This document shows positions 49,946 through 59,113 of a stretch of DNA of 64,000 nucleotides, in pieces. Position numbers and translations under genes: made by a program. Under the pieces are notes generated by a model, which was not told the DNA's origin, ran no database searches, and saw nothing but the letters and a program-made list of their open reading frames with translations. This DNA is from Phytohalomonas tamaricis (GTDB taxonomy: Bacteria; Pseudomonadota; Gammaproteobacteria; Pseudomonadales; Halomonadaceae), in NCBI RefSeq assembly GCF_003012345.1, contig NZ_PVRV01000023.1:372001-436000 (forward strand), written 5' to 3'. Positions within the stretch are counted from its first letter, which is position 1. Every line of letters starts with the position of its first letter.

Positions 49946-50021
49946 TGGCTCCCCGAGCAGGACTCGAACCTGCGACCCAATGATTAACAGTCATTTGCTC
50001 TACCAACTGAGCTATCGGGGA
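49946..50021 (-). tRNA. tRNA-Asn (anticodon GTT), copy 2
   Basis: 76-base cloverleaf with encoded CCA. Acceptor TCCCCGA pairs with TCGGGGA; anticodon loop CTGTTAA places GTT; T arm GGTTCGAGTCC. Identical to the copy at 50053, from which it is separated by 31 bases with no separate promoter, so they are probably one transcript. Confidence 0.95.
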
Positions 50022-50052
50022 ATAACTGAACTTCTGTGCCAGGACAGGGATA

Positions 50053-50128
50053 TGGCTCCCCGAGCAGGACTCGAACCTGCGACCCAATGATTAACAGTCA
50101 TTTGCTCTACCAACTGAGCTATCGGGGA
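50053..50128 (-). tRNA. tRNA-Asn (anticodon GTT), copy 1
   Basis: Same sequence as copy 2 with encoded CCA. It is the promoter-proximal member of the pair. The strong promoter at 50150-50177 is upstream on the minus strand. Confidence 0.95.
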
Positions 50129-50149
50129 ATGTCCTTGAGCACGCGGCGT

Positions 50150-50177
50150 AGTATACGGATTGAGAGCTGAGCGTCAA
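50150..50177 (-). promoter_or_regulatory. Promoter of the tRNA-Asn pair
   Basis: On the minus strand TTGACG (-35) and TATACT (-10) with a 16-base spacer, followed by the GC-rich stretch ACGCCGCG typical of stringently controlled stable-RNA promoters. Confidence 0.75.
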
Positions 50178-50233
50178 GCCCAGCAATCTTCACTGCAAGA
50201 ATTTTTTATCATTATTCGCCCTCCACTCCACTC

Positions 50234-50250
50234 CACGCCAAAAAGGCGTG
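50234..50250. terminator. Small hairpin between tRNA-Met copy 2 and tRNA-Asn
   Basis: CACGCC-AAAAA-GGCGTG, 6-bp stem. It lies about 130 bases beyond the tRNA-Met 3' end on the minus strand and has no T run, so a terminator role is uncertain. Confidence 0.35.
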
Positions 50251-50383
50251 ACATGCACAAGCCTGATCAGAAGATCACAGAATTTAGCTCGCTAACCCAT
50301 CTAAAGCTATCTATAGACGATAGGCCGCAGTGAAGTAGGGAAAATCAAACGATCTAAAGAAGCAGGATAAGAGAAAGGAGTAG

Positions 50384-50457
50384 TGGCTACGCCCTGATTC
50401 GAACAGGGGACCCCATCATTATGAGTGATGTGCTCTAACCAGCTGAGCTACGTAGCC
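50384..50457 (-). tRNA. tRNA-Met (anticodon CAT), copy 2, CCA not encoded
   Basis: The 74-base body is identical to the tRNA-Met at 45112-45185 but on the opposite strand. After the discriminator A the genome reads CTA, so the CCA end must be added by the nucleotidyltransferase, unlike copy 1. It has its own promoter just upstream. Confidence 0.92.
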
Positions 50458-50470
50458 ATACGGGCGATGA

Positions 50471-50498
50471 ATTATACAAGGGGTCCGTTATTTCACAA
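50471..50498 (-). promoter_or_regulatory. Promoter of tRNA-Met copy 2
   Basis: Perfect TATAAT (-10) and TTGTGA (-35) on the minus strand with a 16-base spacer, 13 bases upstream of the tRNA 5' end. The rest of the gap to betI (to 50836) is AT-rich and holds only the betI promoter region. Confidence 0.7.
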
Positions 50499-50754
50499 GT
50501 CCTTGAACGAAATCTTATAGCGCTAGTGCCTCCGTCATAGATAACCGCAACATCTCATGCTGAATCCAACTGTTTGCATCTGCGCCAATCAGCTCAGGCC
50601 TTACTCACCATTAAACCTTCCACGCTAGAACCACACGCCATTGCTCTCATCGTAAATATCGAACACACATAAGGTATTCCACCGCTTTCCCCCACCCTTT
50701 TCCAAGCTTATAGCTGCTTTAATCCAACCACTGGTCGGCGCAATATTTTTATTA

Positions 50755-50783
50755 ATTGAACGTTCAATAAAAATTGCTATACT
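50755..50783 (+). promoter_or_regulatory. BetI operator overlapping the betIBA promoter
   Basis: ATTGAACGTTCAAT at 50755-50768 is a perfect 14-bp palindrome of the kind BetI recognises. The -35 TTGAAC (50756-50761) lies inside it, and the -10 TATACT is at 50778-50783, a 16-base spacer. Repressor binding would therefore block RNA polymerase directly. Choline relieves BetI repression in studied bacteria. Confidence 0.75.
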
Positions 50784-50836
50784 AATCTTGCTGCAATCAT
50801 CAGATCATGCAGGTCAAGATTAAGGAGATATGGGCG

Positions 50837-51424
50837 GTGCCAAAGATCGGGATGGAACCCATACGCCGACAGCAACTGATCCAAGCTACCATGGAGGCGA
50901 TCGACGAAGTTGGGCTAGCAGATGCCACAATTGCCAGGATTGCCCATAAAGCGGGCGTATCCACCGGCATCATTAGTCACTACTTCGGCGGTAAGGACGG
51001 GCTGTTCGAAGCCACCATGCGCCACATCCTTGGCGATCTAGGGCAAGCGATACGTAAATGGCGTGACAGTACACCGGACGACAGTCCTCATGATCATCTC
51101 CATGCCATCATTCGCGCCAACTTCGATCGCAGCCAGGTTGACCGCTCCGTAATGAAAACCTGGCTCGCATTCTGGGCAACCAGCATGCATCGCCCTGACC
51201 TGCAGCGCTTACAGCGCGTCAATGACAGGCGGTTATTTTCCAATTTATGTCATCAATTTCATCGTGTTTTACCCCACGACAAAGCGCGTAACGCGGCGCG
51301 CGGCCTAGCAGCCTTGATTGATGGCCTATGGCTTCGTGGCGCATTAGTACCCGATGGCTTCGATACCGAACGTGCTATAGCCCTGGCCTATCGCTACGCG
51401 GATGAACAGCTGGCTGCCAACTAA
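50837..51424 (+). CDS. betI: Choline-responsive repressor BetI
   Basis: TetR-family repressor of the choline-to-glycine betaine genes. The N-terminal HTH has ATIARIAHKAGVSTGIISHYF, nearly the same as E. coli BetI, and the ligand domain keeps MKTWLAFWATSMH and GLAALIDGLWLRGAL. I chose the GTG at 50837 (MPKIGMEPIRRQQLI), with AAGGAG nine bases before it, which reproduces the E. coli N-terminus; the ATG at 50807 would add ten unrelated residues. 195 residues. First gene of betIBA. Confidence 0.95.
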   Translation: MPKIGMEPIRRQQLIQATMEAIDEVGLADATIARIAHKAGVSTGIISHYFGGKDGLFEATMRHILGDLGQAIRKWRDSTPDDSPHDHLHAIIRANFDRSQVDRSVMKTWLAFWATSMHRPDLQRLQRVNDRRLFSNLCHQFHRVLPHDKARNAARGLAALIDGLWLRGALVPDGFDTERAIALAYRYADEQLAAN

Positions 51425-51583
51425 CACAGCTAAATTTCATGCCTATTCAATTTGGCAGCGACAACATAAACCCTGCTGCTACCAGAATTCAGCTCAACGC
51501 GTCTCTGCACCGGTAATGAATGGCACATTCTTTTATCGACCATGAAGCAGGCGCGACCCACTTCAAAACTCAAGGAGCTTTTT

Positions 51584-53053
51584 ATGGCCTTTTTTGAAAC
51601 GCAACAACTCTATATCGGAGGACAGCGCGTCAACGCCACTTCCGGTGAAACCTTTCAGACGATCAACCCGGCTGATGGTAGCCTATTGGCTGATGTTCAA
51701 CAGGCGTCTCAAGCTGATGTGGACCGCGCGGTTGAAGCGGCACGTGAAGGCCAGAAAGTCTGGGCAGCGATGACCGGCATGGAGCGCTCACGCATCCTGC
51801 GCCGTGCAGTCGAGATCCTGCGCTCGCGCAACGACGAGCTCGCTCGCATCGAAACGCTCGATACCGGCAAGCCACTCAGCGAAACCCTAGAAGTGGATAT
51901 CGTCACCGGTGCCGACGTGCTCGAATACTATGCCGGCCTCGCCACTGCGGTCGAAGGCGAGCAAATCCCGATCCGCAGCGACTCCTTCGCCTATACCCGT
52001 CGCGAGCCACTCGGCGTATGTGGTGGCATCGGCGCCTGGAACTATCCGATCCAGATCGCCTGTTGGAAAGCCGCGCCAGCGCTTGCCACGGGTAATGCGA
52101 TGGTATTCAAGCCGAGTGAAGTGACGCCGCTGAGCGCATTGCTGCTGGCAGAAATATTCACCGAGGCCGGCGTACCGGACGGCGTCTACAACGTTGTCCA
52201 GGGTGACGGTCGTGTCGGCGCGATGCTCACTGAACATCAGGGCATCGACAAGATTTCCTTTACGGGTGAAGTGGGCACCGGCAAGAAGGTCATGGCCGCC
52301 TCCGCCGCTTCATCGCTCAAGGAAGTGACCATGGAGCTCGGCGGTAAGTCTCCGCTAATCGTTTTCGCCGATGCCGATCTCGACCGCGCCGCTGATGGCG
52401 CGATGATGGCCAATTTCTACTCCAGTGGTCAGGTCTGCACCAACGGCACTCGCGTGTTCGTCGAACGCTCGGTCAAGGAGGCCTTCGAAGCCAAGATGCT
52501 TGAGCGGATCAAGAATATCCGTGCCGGCGACCCGCTCAACCCCGACACCAACTTCGGCCCGATGGTCAGCTTCGAACATCTCGAGAAGGTGCTCTCCTAC
52601 ATGGAGATCGGCAAGCAGGACGGCGCGCGTCTGCTGACCGGCGGCGCACGCCTGACCGAAGGCAAACTCGCCGATGGCGCCTACGTTGAAGCGACGATCT
52701 TCACCGACTGCACGGATGACATGCGCGTTGCCCGCGAAGAGATCTTCGGCCCGGTAATGTCGATCCTGGCTTTCGATGACGAAGACGAAGTGATCCGCCG
52801 CGCTAACGATACCGACTACGGCCTCGCCGCCGGCGTCTTCACCGAAGGGCTGAGCCGCGCCCACCGTGTCGTGCACCGGCTCGAAGCCGGCATCTGCTGG
52901 GTCAATACCTGGGGTGAGTCACCGGCGGAAATGCCGGTCGGCGGCTACAAGCAATCCGGTGTCGGCCGCGAGAACGGCCTGGCGACGTTGGCCCACTACA
53001 CGCGCATCAAATCGGTACAGATCGAAATGGGCCCTTTCGCTTCGGCGTTCTAA
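51584..53053 (+). CDS. betB: Betaine aldehyde dehydrogenase
   Basis: NAD(P)-dependent aldehyde dehydrogenase making the osmoprotectant glycine betaine. The catalytic glutamate is in [10 protein letters not shown] and the cysteine in [18 protein letters not shown], the BetB-specific form. Start at the ATG 51584 after AAGGAG; an upstream ATG at 51542 is rejected as it adds 14 unrelated residues. 489 residues (E. coli 490). The gap of 159 bases from betI shows no terminator. Confidence 0.96.
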   Translation: MAFFETQQLYIGGQRVNATSGETFQTINPADGSLLADVQQASQADVDRAVEAAREGQKVWAAMTGMERSRILRRAVEILRSRNDELARIETLDTGKPLSETLEVDIVTGADVLEYYAGLATAVEGEQIPIRSDSFAYTRREPLGVCGGIGAWNYPIQIACWKAAPALATGNAMVFKPSEVTPLSALLLAEIFTEAGVPDGVYNVVQGDGRVGAMLTEHQGIDKISFTGEVGTGKKVMAASAASSLKEVTMELGGKSPLIVFADADLDRAADGAMMANFYSSGQVCTNGTRVFVERSVKEAFEAKMLERIKNIRAGDPLNPDTNFGPMVSFEHLEKVLSYMEIGKQDGARLLTGGARLTEGKLADGAYVEATIFTDCTDDMRVAREEIFGPVMSILAFDDEDEVIRRANDTDYGLAAGVFTEGLSRAHRVVHRLEAGICWVNTWGESPAEMPVGGYKQSGVGRENGLATLAHYTRIKSVQIEMGPFASAF

Positions 53054-53074
53054 AAGGCCTCGTCCGCTTCAAGC

Positions 53075-53102
53075 CAGGAAGCCGATGCCTGTCGGCTTCC
53101 TG
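53075..53102 (+). promoter_or_regulatory. Intercistronic hairpin between betB and betA
   Basis: CAGGAAGCCGA and its exact complement form an 11-bp stem with a 6-base loop, 21 bases after the betB stop. No T run follows. It could stabilise the betIB message or set the betB to betA ratio. Confidence 0.6.
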
Positions 53103-53143
53103 TCGCCCAATCAATAATGCGAATCAACGCAGAGGAGCTTGAT

Positions 53144-54847
53144 ATGTCACAGGCTCGTGAATTTGACTACATCATCGTTGGAGCCGGATCGGCCGGTAAC
53201 GTACTAGCTGCCCGTCTGACCGAAGACAGTGACGTTACCGTGCTGCTGCTAGAAGCTGGCGGCCCCGACTACCGCTTCGATTTCCGCACCCAAATGCCTG
53301 CCGCACTCGCCTACCCGCTGCAGGGCAAGCGCTATAACTGGGCGTTTGAAACCGAACCGGAACCGCACATGAATAACCGCCGTATGGAATGCGGCCGTGG
53401 TAAGGGCCTCGGTGGCTCGTCGCTGATCAACGGTATGTGCTACATCCGCGGCAACGCCATGGACCTTGAAGGTTGGGCGCAGCTGCCCGGGCTCAGCGAC
53501 TGGACCTATCAGGACTGTCTGCCCTACTACAAGAAGGCAGAGTCGCGTGACATCGGCCCCAACGACTATCATGGCGGCGACGGTCCGGTCAGCGTCACCA
53601 CGCCCAAGGCTGTCAACAATCCGCTCAACCGCGCCTTCATCGAAGCCGGCAAGCAGGCTGGCTACCCCGAGACTGATGATCTCAACGGCTACCGGCAGGA
53701 AGGTTTCGGGCCAATGGACCGCACCACTACGCCCAACGGACGGCGCGCCTCCACCGCGCGCGGCTATCTCGACCAGGCCAAGCAGCGTCCTAACTTGACC
53801 ATCGAAACCCATGCACTGACCGATCGTGTGCTGTTCGAAGGCAAGCGTGCCGTCGGCGTCGCCTACGCACGCGACGGTGAGAAGCAGCAGGCCCGCGCCC
53901 GCCGCGAGGTACTGCTGTGCGGCGGGCCGATCGCCTCACCGTCGATCCTGCAGCGCTCCGGCGTCGGCGACCCCGAATGGCTCAAGCCGCTGGGCATTGA
54001 CGTCGTCCACGCCCTGCCCGGCGTCGGCAAGAACCTCCAGGATCACCTGGAAATGTATATCCAGTACGAGTGCAAGCAGCCGGTTTCACTCTATCCGGCG
54101 CTTAAGTGGTACAACCAGCCCAAGATCGGCGCCGAGTGGATGTTCAAGGGCACCGGTATCGGCGCCAGCAACCAGTTTGAATCGGGCGGTTTCATCCGCA
54201 CCGACGAAGGCGAATCGTGGCCCAACCTGCAGTACCATTTTCTGCCGATCGCGATCAGCTACAACGGCAAGAGTGCGGTGCAGGCCCACGGGTTCCAGGC
54301 TCACGTCGGCTCGATGCGCTCCAAGAGCCGCGGCCGGGTCAAGATCACCTCGCGCAACCCCGAGCAGGCGCCGAGCATCCTGTTCAATTACATGAGCGAG
54401 GAGCGCGACTGGGAAGAGTTCCGCGACGCGATCCGTGTCACCCGGCGCATTATCAGCCAGCCGGCAATGGACGAATACCGGGGCCGCGAGATTTCGCCGG
54501 GAGAGGACGTCCAGACCGACGAGCAGCTCGATGAGTTCGTGCGCAACCACGCCGAGACCGCCTACCATCCATGCGGTACCTGCAAGATGGGTGACGACGA
54601 GATGGCAGTGGTCGACGGTCAAGGCCGCGTCCACGGTATGGAAGGACTGCGCGTGATCGACTCATCGCTGATGCCAGTGATCGTTACCGGCAACCTCAAC
54701 GCCACCACGATCATGATCGCCGAGAAGATTGCCGATCGCGTCCGCAACCGTGAGCCGCTGCCACGTGCCAATGTGCCATTCCATACAGCGCAGAAGCCTA
54801 ACCAGAATGCGCCCGATGCTGATACCCACGAAGCGGTGAAGCAGTAA
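53144..54847 (+). CDS. betA: Choline dehydrogenase
   Basis: GMC-family FAD oxidoreductase that oxidises choline to betaine aldehyde at the membrane. The FAD motif is [17 protein letters not shown]; the GMC signatures [20 protein letters not shown] and [16 protein letters not shown] are present, with the catalytic histidine and asparagine region [11 protein letters not shown]. The ATG at 53144 follows AGAGGAG. 567 residues. Last gene of betIBA, followed by a terminator. No choline transporter gene (betT) is within the window. Confidence 0.96.
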   Translation: MSQAREFDYIIVGAGSAGNVLAARLTEDSDVTVLLLEAGGPDYRFDFRTQMPAALAYPLQGKRYNWAFETEPEPHMNNRRMECGRGKGLGGSSLINGMCYIRGNAMDLEGWAQLPGLSDWTYQDCLPYYKKAESRDIGPNDYHGGDGPVSVTTPKAVNNPLNRAFIEAGKQAGYPETDDLNGYRQEGFGPMDRTTTPNGRRASTARGYLDQAKQRPNLTIETHALTDRVLFEGKRAVGVAYARDGEKQQARARREVLLCGGPIASPSILQRSGVGDPEWLKPLGIDVVHALPGVGKNLQDHLEMYIQYECKQPVSLYPALKWYNQPKIGAEWMFKGTGIGASNQFESGGFIRTDEGESWPNLQYHFLPIAISYNGKSAVQAHGFQAHVGSMRSKSRGRVKITSRNPEQAPSILFNYMSEERDWEEFRDAIRVTRRIISQPAMDEYRGREISPGEDVQTDEQLDEFVRNHAETAYHPCGTCKMGDDEMAVVDGQGRVHGMEGLRVIDSSLMPVIVTGNLNATTIMIAEKIADRVRNREPLPRANVPFHTAQKPNQNAPDADTHEAVKQ

Positions 54848-54880
54848 CGCATCGCCACGTCACTAAGTGCTAAAACCACA

Positions 54881-54909
54881 AAAGGCGGCTCTCGGAGCCG
54901 CCTTTTTTT
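54881..54909. terminator. Rho-independent terminator after betA
   Basis: AAAGGCGGCTC-TCG-GAGCCGCCTTT followed by further T, 33 bases after the betA stop and 29 bases from the convergent transporter stop; may serve both. Confidence 0.92.
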
Positions 54910-54938
54910 GTTTCATGTCAGCCTATGGCTCTCTCGAT

Positions 54939-56165
54939 TCACGCCTGCCAGAAGGCGATGAACGACTGGAACGAGAACCAGAAACCGATCAGCGTGATCA
55001 CCATCGCCACCAGACCCAGCGCGATCATCCAGCTTGGATGGCGGTAACTACCCATCAGGGAAGCCTTGCGCGAGGCGATCAGCACGGTACCGAGTGCAAT
55101 CGGCAGTACTAGCGCATTGACTGCCCCGGCAATCACCAGCACTTTCACCGGTCGGCCAACGAAGGTGAAGATGAACGTCGACAGCACGATAAAACCGATG
55201 ATGAAGGCGTTCTTATGGCGTTCGACGCTCTCATGCAGCGAATACATGAACGACACGCTGGTGTAGGCCGCGCCAATCACTGAAGTGATGCCCGCCGCGA
55301 ATAGCACCAGTCCAAACAGACGATAGCCGAGCTCGCCCAGCGTCAGACCGAACACCGACGCGGCCGGATTGGAGGCTTCAAGCACGCCGCCCGCACTCAC
55401 CACGCCCAGCGCGGCGAGGAACAGGCAGATACGGATGAAGCTCGCCGTGACGATACCCAGTACTGCGGCACGGGTAACGTCCTTGACGTGAGATTCACCG
55501 GTGATGCCCGCCTCGATCAGCCGATGGCCACCCGAGAAGGTGATATAGCCGCCCACCGTACCGCCAACCAGGGTAATAATCGGCAGGAACAGCGTCAGGT
55601 AGCTCTCCGGCACGAAGGTGCGATAGAGCGCTTCCTGAAGCGGCGGGTGCGAACTGAGCATCACATAGCCGAGCATGAACAGCATTACCAGCCCCAGCAG
55701 TTGAATGACGATATCCATCACCTTGCTGGCGTTCTTGAGCACAAAGATGACGATGGTCAGCACTGCCGCAATTACTGCGCCCATCACCGGCGGGATGCCG
55801 AACAGCGCGTTGAGGCCAAGCCCTGCTCCAGCGATATTACCCACGTTGAAGGCGATGCCACCGAGCACGATAAACGCCGTGATCAGGTGGCCCAGCCCCG
55901 GCAGAACGTGGTTAGCGACGTCCTGTCCGCGCCTTTTCGAGACGGTGATGACGCGCCAGATGTTCAGCTGGGCGCCGATGTCGATCAGAATCGAGATCAG
56001 GATAGCGAAGGCGAAGCTGGCCAGATACTGCTGGGTGAACAGTGACGTCTGGGTTAGAAAGGCTGGGCCGATTGATGAGGTAGCCATCAGAAAGATGGCG
56101 CCACGCAGGATACGCTTCTTGCCTACGGGCTCTTCGGCCGCGGCCGCATTGTTGTTGTCAGCCAT
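54939..56165 (-). CDS. NRAMP-family transporter (YcsG-like) linked to 5-oxoprolinase
   Basis: 408-residue membrane protein with about 11 helices and the NRAMP/LeuT-like fold. The helix 1 region reads IGPAFLTQTSLFTQ where metal-transporting NRAMPs carry DPGN, and the helix 6 region reads TFSGGHRLIEAG where they carry the MPH motif. Both metal-binding signatures are therefore missing, arguing against manganese or iron transport. In Bacillus subtilis the related ycsG lies with ycsF, kipI and kipA (PxpA, B, C), the same association as here, so a substrate such as 5-oxoproline is a reasonable guess. Last gene of the pxpABC run, 87 bases after pxpC. Confidence 0.82.
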   Translation of the reverse strand: MADNNNAAAAEEPVGKKRILRGAIFLMATSSIGPAFLTQTSLFTQQYLASFAFAILISILIDIGAQLNIWRVITVSKRRGQDVANHVLPGLGHLITAFIVLGGIAFNVGNIAGAGLGLNALFGIPPVMGAVIAAVLTIVIFVLKNASKVMDIVIQLLGLVMLFMLGYVMLSSHPPLQEALYRTFVPESYLTLFLPIITLVGGTVGGYITFSGGHRLIEAGITGESHVKDVTRAAVLGIVTASFIRICLFLAALGVVSAGGVLEASNPAASVFGLTLGELGYRLFGLVLFAAGITSVIGAAYTSVSFMYSLHESVERHKNAFIIGFIVLSTFIFTFVGRPVKVLVIAGAVNALVLPIALGTVLIASRKASLMGSYRHPSWMIALGLVAMVITLIGFWFSFQSFIAFWQA

Positions 56166-56252
56166 GATACTTGAAGCTCCACTGGCGGCGAGTTCAGACC
56201 CGCCGCGATGATTGATTGTCGTTGAGTGGATGAAAAGTGCTAATCGTATCTA

Positions 56253-57203
56253 TCACGCCTCAAGGGCAGCGCGCAGCGCCAGATAGGCACGTCGCGCCTG
56301 GGTGGCGCTTACCGGGCGCAGCCGCACGCTGATGCCCGGCAGACATTGCCCAAGCCGGGAGACGGACATCGGCGTAAGCGCGCCAAGACGTGGATAACCG
56401 CCGATGGTCTGCCGATCGTTCATTAGCACGATCGGCTGACCGTCGGCTGGCACCTGCACGGCCCCGAGCGGAATCCCCTCCGACACCATCGTCTCACGGT
56501 GGCAGCGCAGCTGCGGGCCGAGCAGGCGCACGCCCATGCGGTCGGCGCGCTCGTCAACCTGCCAGTCGGCGTTGAAAGCCTCGAACAGACTGCGGCCATC
56601 GAAGTCCTCGATCTGCGCGCCAAGCACCATATCGAGCACCACCGGAGCGTCCAGATCGAGGCTAGCGGTAGGCGGCAGCGCCCGCCCCGGCTTCGGCGCA
56701 GAGCCGGCCCGGCAGTGCAGCACATCGCCTTTGGCCAACGCCTGTCCGTTGCCATCAAGCCCGCCCAGCCCTTCGCGCACCACGGTCGCACAGCTACCCA
56801 GTGTTTCGGGCGCCGCGAAGCCGCCCGGCGCGGCGAGATAGGCGCGCACGCCGGCGAGCGGCTGCGTGAAAGCGAGGCGCTGACCGGGCCGCATAACAAA
56901 GCTGCGCCCCGGCACCAGCGGCTCACCGTCCAGCGTCGCGCCAAGATCGGCACCGGCCAGTGCCAGCGTGGTCTCGCTCTCGCTCTCCAGCGCGAAGCCG
57001 CCAAGGGCGATCTCAATCACCGCCGCCTCAAGCGGATTACCGAGCAGATAGTTGGCGGCCCACAGCGAGATAACATCCAGCGCCCCGCCCTGGGTGACAC
57101 CGAGATGACGCACGCCGAAGCGACCGCCGTCCTGCAACAGCGCAAATGGCCCGGCCTCGACCACCCGTAGCACCGCCTGCGCCTGTGAACGTTGCTCGTT
57201 CAT
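56253..57203 (-). CDS. pxpC: 5-oxoprolinase subunit C
   Basis: Biotin-dependent carboxyltransferase-like (KipA/YbgK) subunit of the ATP-dependent PxpABC enzyme, which opens 5-oxoproline to glutamate. 316 residues with the family pieces LLQDGGRFGVRHLGVTQGGALD near the N-terminus and LMNDRQTIGGYPRLGAL toward the C-terminus. Starts with ATGA overlap on pxpB, so subunits B and C are made together. Confidence 0.93.
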   Translation of the reverse strand: MNEQRSQAQAVLRVVEAGPFALLQDGGRFGVRHLGVTQGGALDVISLWAANYLLGNPLEAAVIEIALGGFALESESETTLALAGADLGATLDGEPLVPGRSFVMRPGQRLAFTQPLAGVRAYLAAPGGFAAPETLGSCATVVREGLGGLDGNGQALAKGDVLHCRAGSAPKPGRALPPTASLDLDAPVVLDMVLGAQIEDFDGRSLFEAFNADWQVDERADRMGVRLLGPQLRCHRETMVSEGIPLGAVQVPADGQPIVLMNDRQTIGGYPRLGALTPMSVSRLGQCLPGISVRLRPVSATQARRAYLALRAALEA

Positions 57204-57931
57204 CGCCGCTCCTCCAGCGCCGTGGTATCACCGCCGTGGCGGATAAAGACGTCACGATTGACCGGCTCGAAGCGCACACGATCACCGGGGCGCAGCAGAC
57301 TGTAACCGTCACGGTCGCGGTCAAACAGCCGCGCGCTGGTGCGCCCGATCAGGTTCCAGCCGCCCGGCGAGACACCGGGATAGGCTGCGGTCTGACGCTC
57401 GGCAATGCCAACGCTACCCGGTGCGATGCGTTTGCGCGGTGTGGCCAGACGCGGCGTGGCGATCAACGGCTCGACCAACCCCATGAAAGCAAAACCGGGG
57501 GCGAAACCGAGCGCAAAGACGCGGTACTCGCGCTCGGCGTGGCGGCGGATCACCTCGTCGACAGTGATATTTGCCCGCGCGGCGATCGTTTCGAGTTCAG
57601 GACCCACCGCAACGTCATACCACACCGGCAGCACATGAGTTTCACCCTGCTCATCGTCTGCGGGCTCGAGCGCTTCGAGCGTCTGAAGCGCACGCTCCCG
57701 CGCCTCGCTCAGGGACAGCCGAGCGATATCAAAGTGGACCATGACGGTGGTATAGGACGGCACCAGATCGATCAGCACGTCAGCGAAGGCTTCGCGCAGG
57801 CGCTGCGTTGCGGCCAGCAGCCACGGCATGTTGGCCTCGTCGATAGTGTCGAACAGCCGCACCATCACGCAGTCGAGCGCCACGGTTTCGAGGCGCAGCG
57901 CTGGTGACCGGCCATTGTCCTTGGCGGCCAT
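57200..57931 (-). CDS. pxpB: 5-oxoprolinase subunit B
   Basis: KipI/YbgJ-type subunit, 243 residues. The C-terminal domain shows the conserved FALGFAPGFAFMGLVEPLIATPRLATPR and GSVGIAERQTAAYPGVSPGGWNLIGRT, characteristic of the family. An N-terminal extension of about 15 residues precedes the KipI core. It overlaps pxpA by one base and pxpC by four. Confidence 0.93.
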   Translation of the reverse strand: MAAKDNGRSPALRLETVALDCVMVRLFDTIDEANMPWLLAATQRLREAFADVLIDLVPSYTTVMVHFDIARLSLSEARERALQTLEALEPADDEQGETHVLPVWYDVAVGPELETIAARANITVDEVIRRHAEREYRVFALGFAPGFAFMGLVEPLIATPRLATPRKRIAPGSVGIAERQTAAYPGVSPGGWNLIGRTSARLFDRDRDGYSLLRPGDRVRFEPVNRDVFIRHGGDTTALEERR

Positions 57932-58686
57932 CAGGCATTCTCCACGGCGTCGAGGGCGCTGCGAATCGCCTTTACTGCAGCGACCGATTCGGCATTGTCG
58001 CCATGGACACAGAGCGTGTCGGCAGCAAGCGCCAGCGCACTGCCATCGGCGGCGGTCAGCGTCTCGCCTCGGGCCAGACGCGTTGCTTGATCGACGATGG
58101 TGTTGCGGTCATGGTGCACGGCGCCCGGTTGGCTGCGCGCCACCAATCGTCCGGCGCTATCGTAGGCTCGGTCGGCAAAGGCCTCAAACCATAGCTGCAC
58201 GCCATGGCGCTCGGCCAACGCCTGAGTTGGCGCCGGGTCGCGCGTCGCCATGACCATGATCGGCAGCGTCGCGTCGAAGGCAACGACAGCGCGCATGATT
58301 GCGGCGAGAATCTCTTCGCTGCCCATCATGGCGTGATAAAGCGCACCGTGAGGTTTTACGTAGCTGACCTGCGTGCCTTCGGCACGGCAGATCGCCTCCA
58401 GCGCGCCCAGTTGATAAAGGGTCAGATTCTCGACCTCGGCGGCACTGACTGCCATCGCACGACGGCCGAAGCCGACCAGATCAGGATAGGCGGGATGTGC
58501 CCCGACGGTGACGCCGTGGCGCACGGCGAGTGCCACGGTACGACGCATGGTGTCGGGGTCGGAGGCATGAAAACCGCAGGCGACGTTGGCGCAGTCGATA
58601 TAGGGCATGACCTCGGCATCGAGCCCCATTGTCCAGGCGCCGAAGCTTTCGCCCATGTCACAGTTCAGCTTGAGACGGTCTTTCAT
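57931..58686 (-). CDS. pxpA: 5-oxoprolinase subunit A
   Basis: LamB/YcsF family protein, 251 residues, with the opening [10 protein letters not shown], the metal-site region [11 protein letters not shown] and [15 protein letters not shown], and VKPHGALYH. It acts with PxpB and PxpC to hydrolyse 5-oxoproline, a toxic by-product of glutamine and glutamate cyclisation, to glutamate with ATP. First gene of the operon. Confidence 0.95.
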   Translation of the reverse strand: MKDRLKLNCDMGESFGAWTMGLDAEVMPYIDCANVACGFHASDPDTMRRTVALAVRHGVTVGAHPAYPDLVGFGRRAMAVSAAEVENLTLYQLGALEAICRAEGTQVSYVKPHGALYHAMMGSEEILAAIMRAVVAFDATLPIMVMATRDPAPTQALAERHGVQLWFEAFADRAYDSAGRLVARSQPGAVHHDRNTIVDQATRLARGETLTAADGSALALAADTLCVHGDNAESVAAVKAIRSALDAVENA

Positions 58687-59113
58687 AGGGGGTCCTCAGC
58701 ATCTTTATATTTTCATGACAGCGATGATGTCATTCATCAGCATGAATCACGGCGCGACCAGGCGTTGGCCAACGTCAACGCAATATCACGCTAACTATCA
58801 GCACACCGAACTGTCACCTATTTTTCTTAAAATCTTAAATACGTTATTAATTTTTAGCGCTAAATTGCTAATGTTTTCACGAACAGATTCATATCGAGCC
58901 TTCGACTCGACAAGCGGCTGCGCCTCACTCATGCTGAGCGACTTATAAGAAAAGTGGTCTCTCGGCGAATGTTAGTGCAACGGATTCAAACTCTTTCCTT
59001 ATTTGACGCTATCCGGCAGATTACTCTTACATCACCCGATTCAACCCATCGCACCGGGGCGCGGTCATTGCTGACTTGCCTCCGTGATTACGCCTCGACG
59101 ATATGATCGCTTC
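58687..59113. promoter_or_regulatory. Divergent promoter region of pxpA and mdtA
   Basis: No gene seen. The middle is AT-rich and holds a 12-bp palindrome TTTAGCGCTAAA at 58853-58864 and an inverted repeat TCGAG-N7-CTCGA near 58892-58908. Either could be a regulator site; the promoters of both operons must lie here. Confidence 0.45.

Noticed and set aside
49896-50087. Minus-strand 63-residue frame with PIAQLVEQMTVNHWVAGSSPARG
   Set aside because: It is a translation through the two tRNA-Asn genes; this peptide is a well-known false protein.
48839-50457. Integrated mobile element next to tRNA genes
   Set aside because: No integrase, transposase or convincing attachment duplication of a tRNA 3' end was found; only composition and tRNA proximity suggest it.
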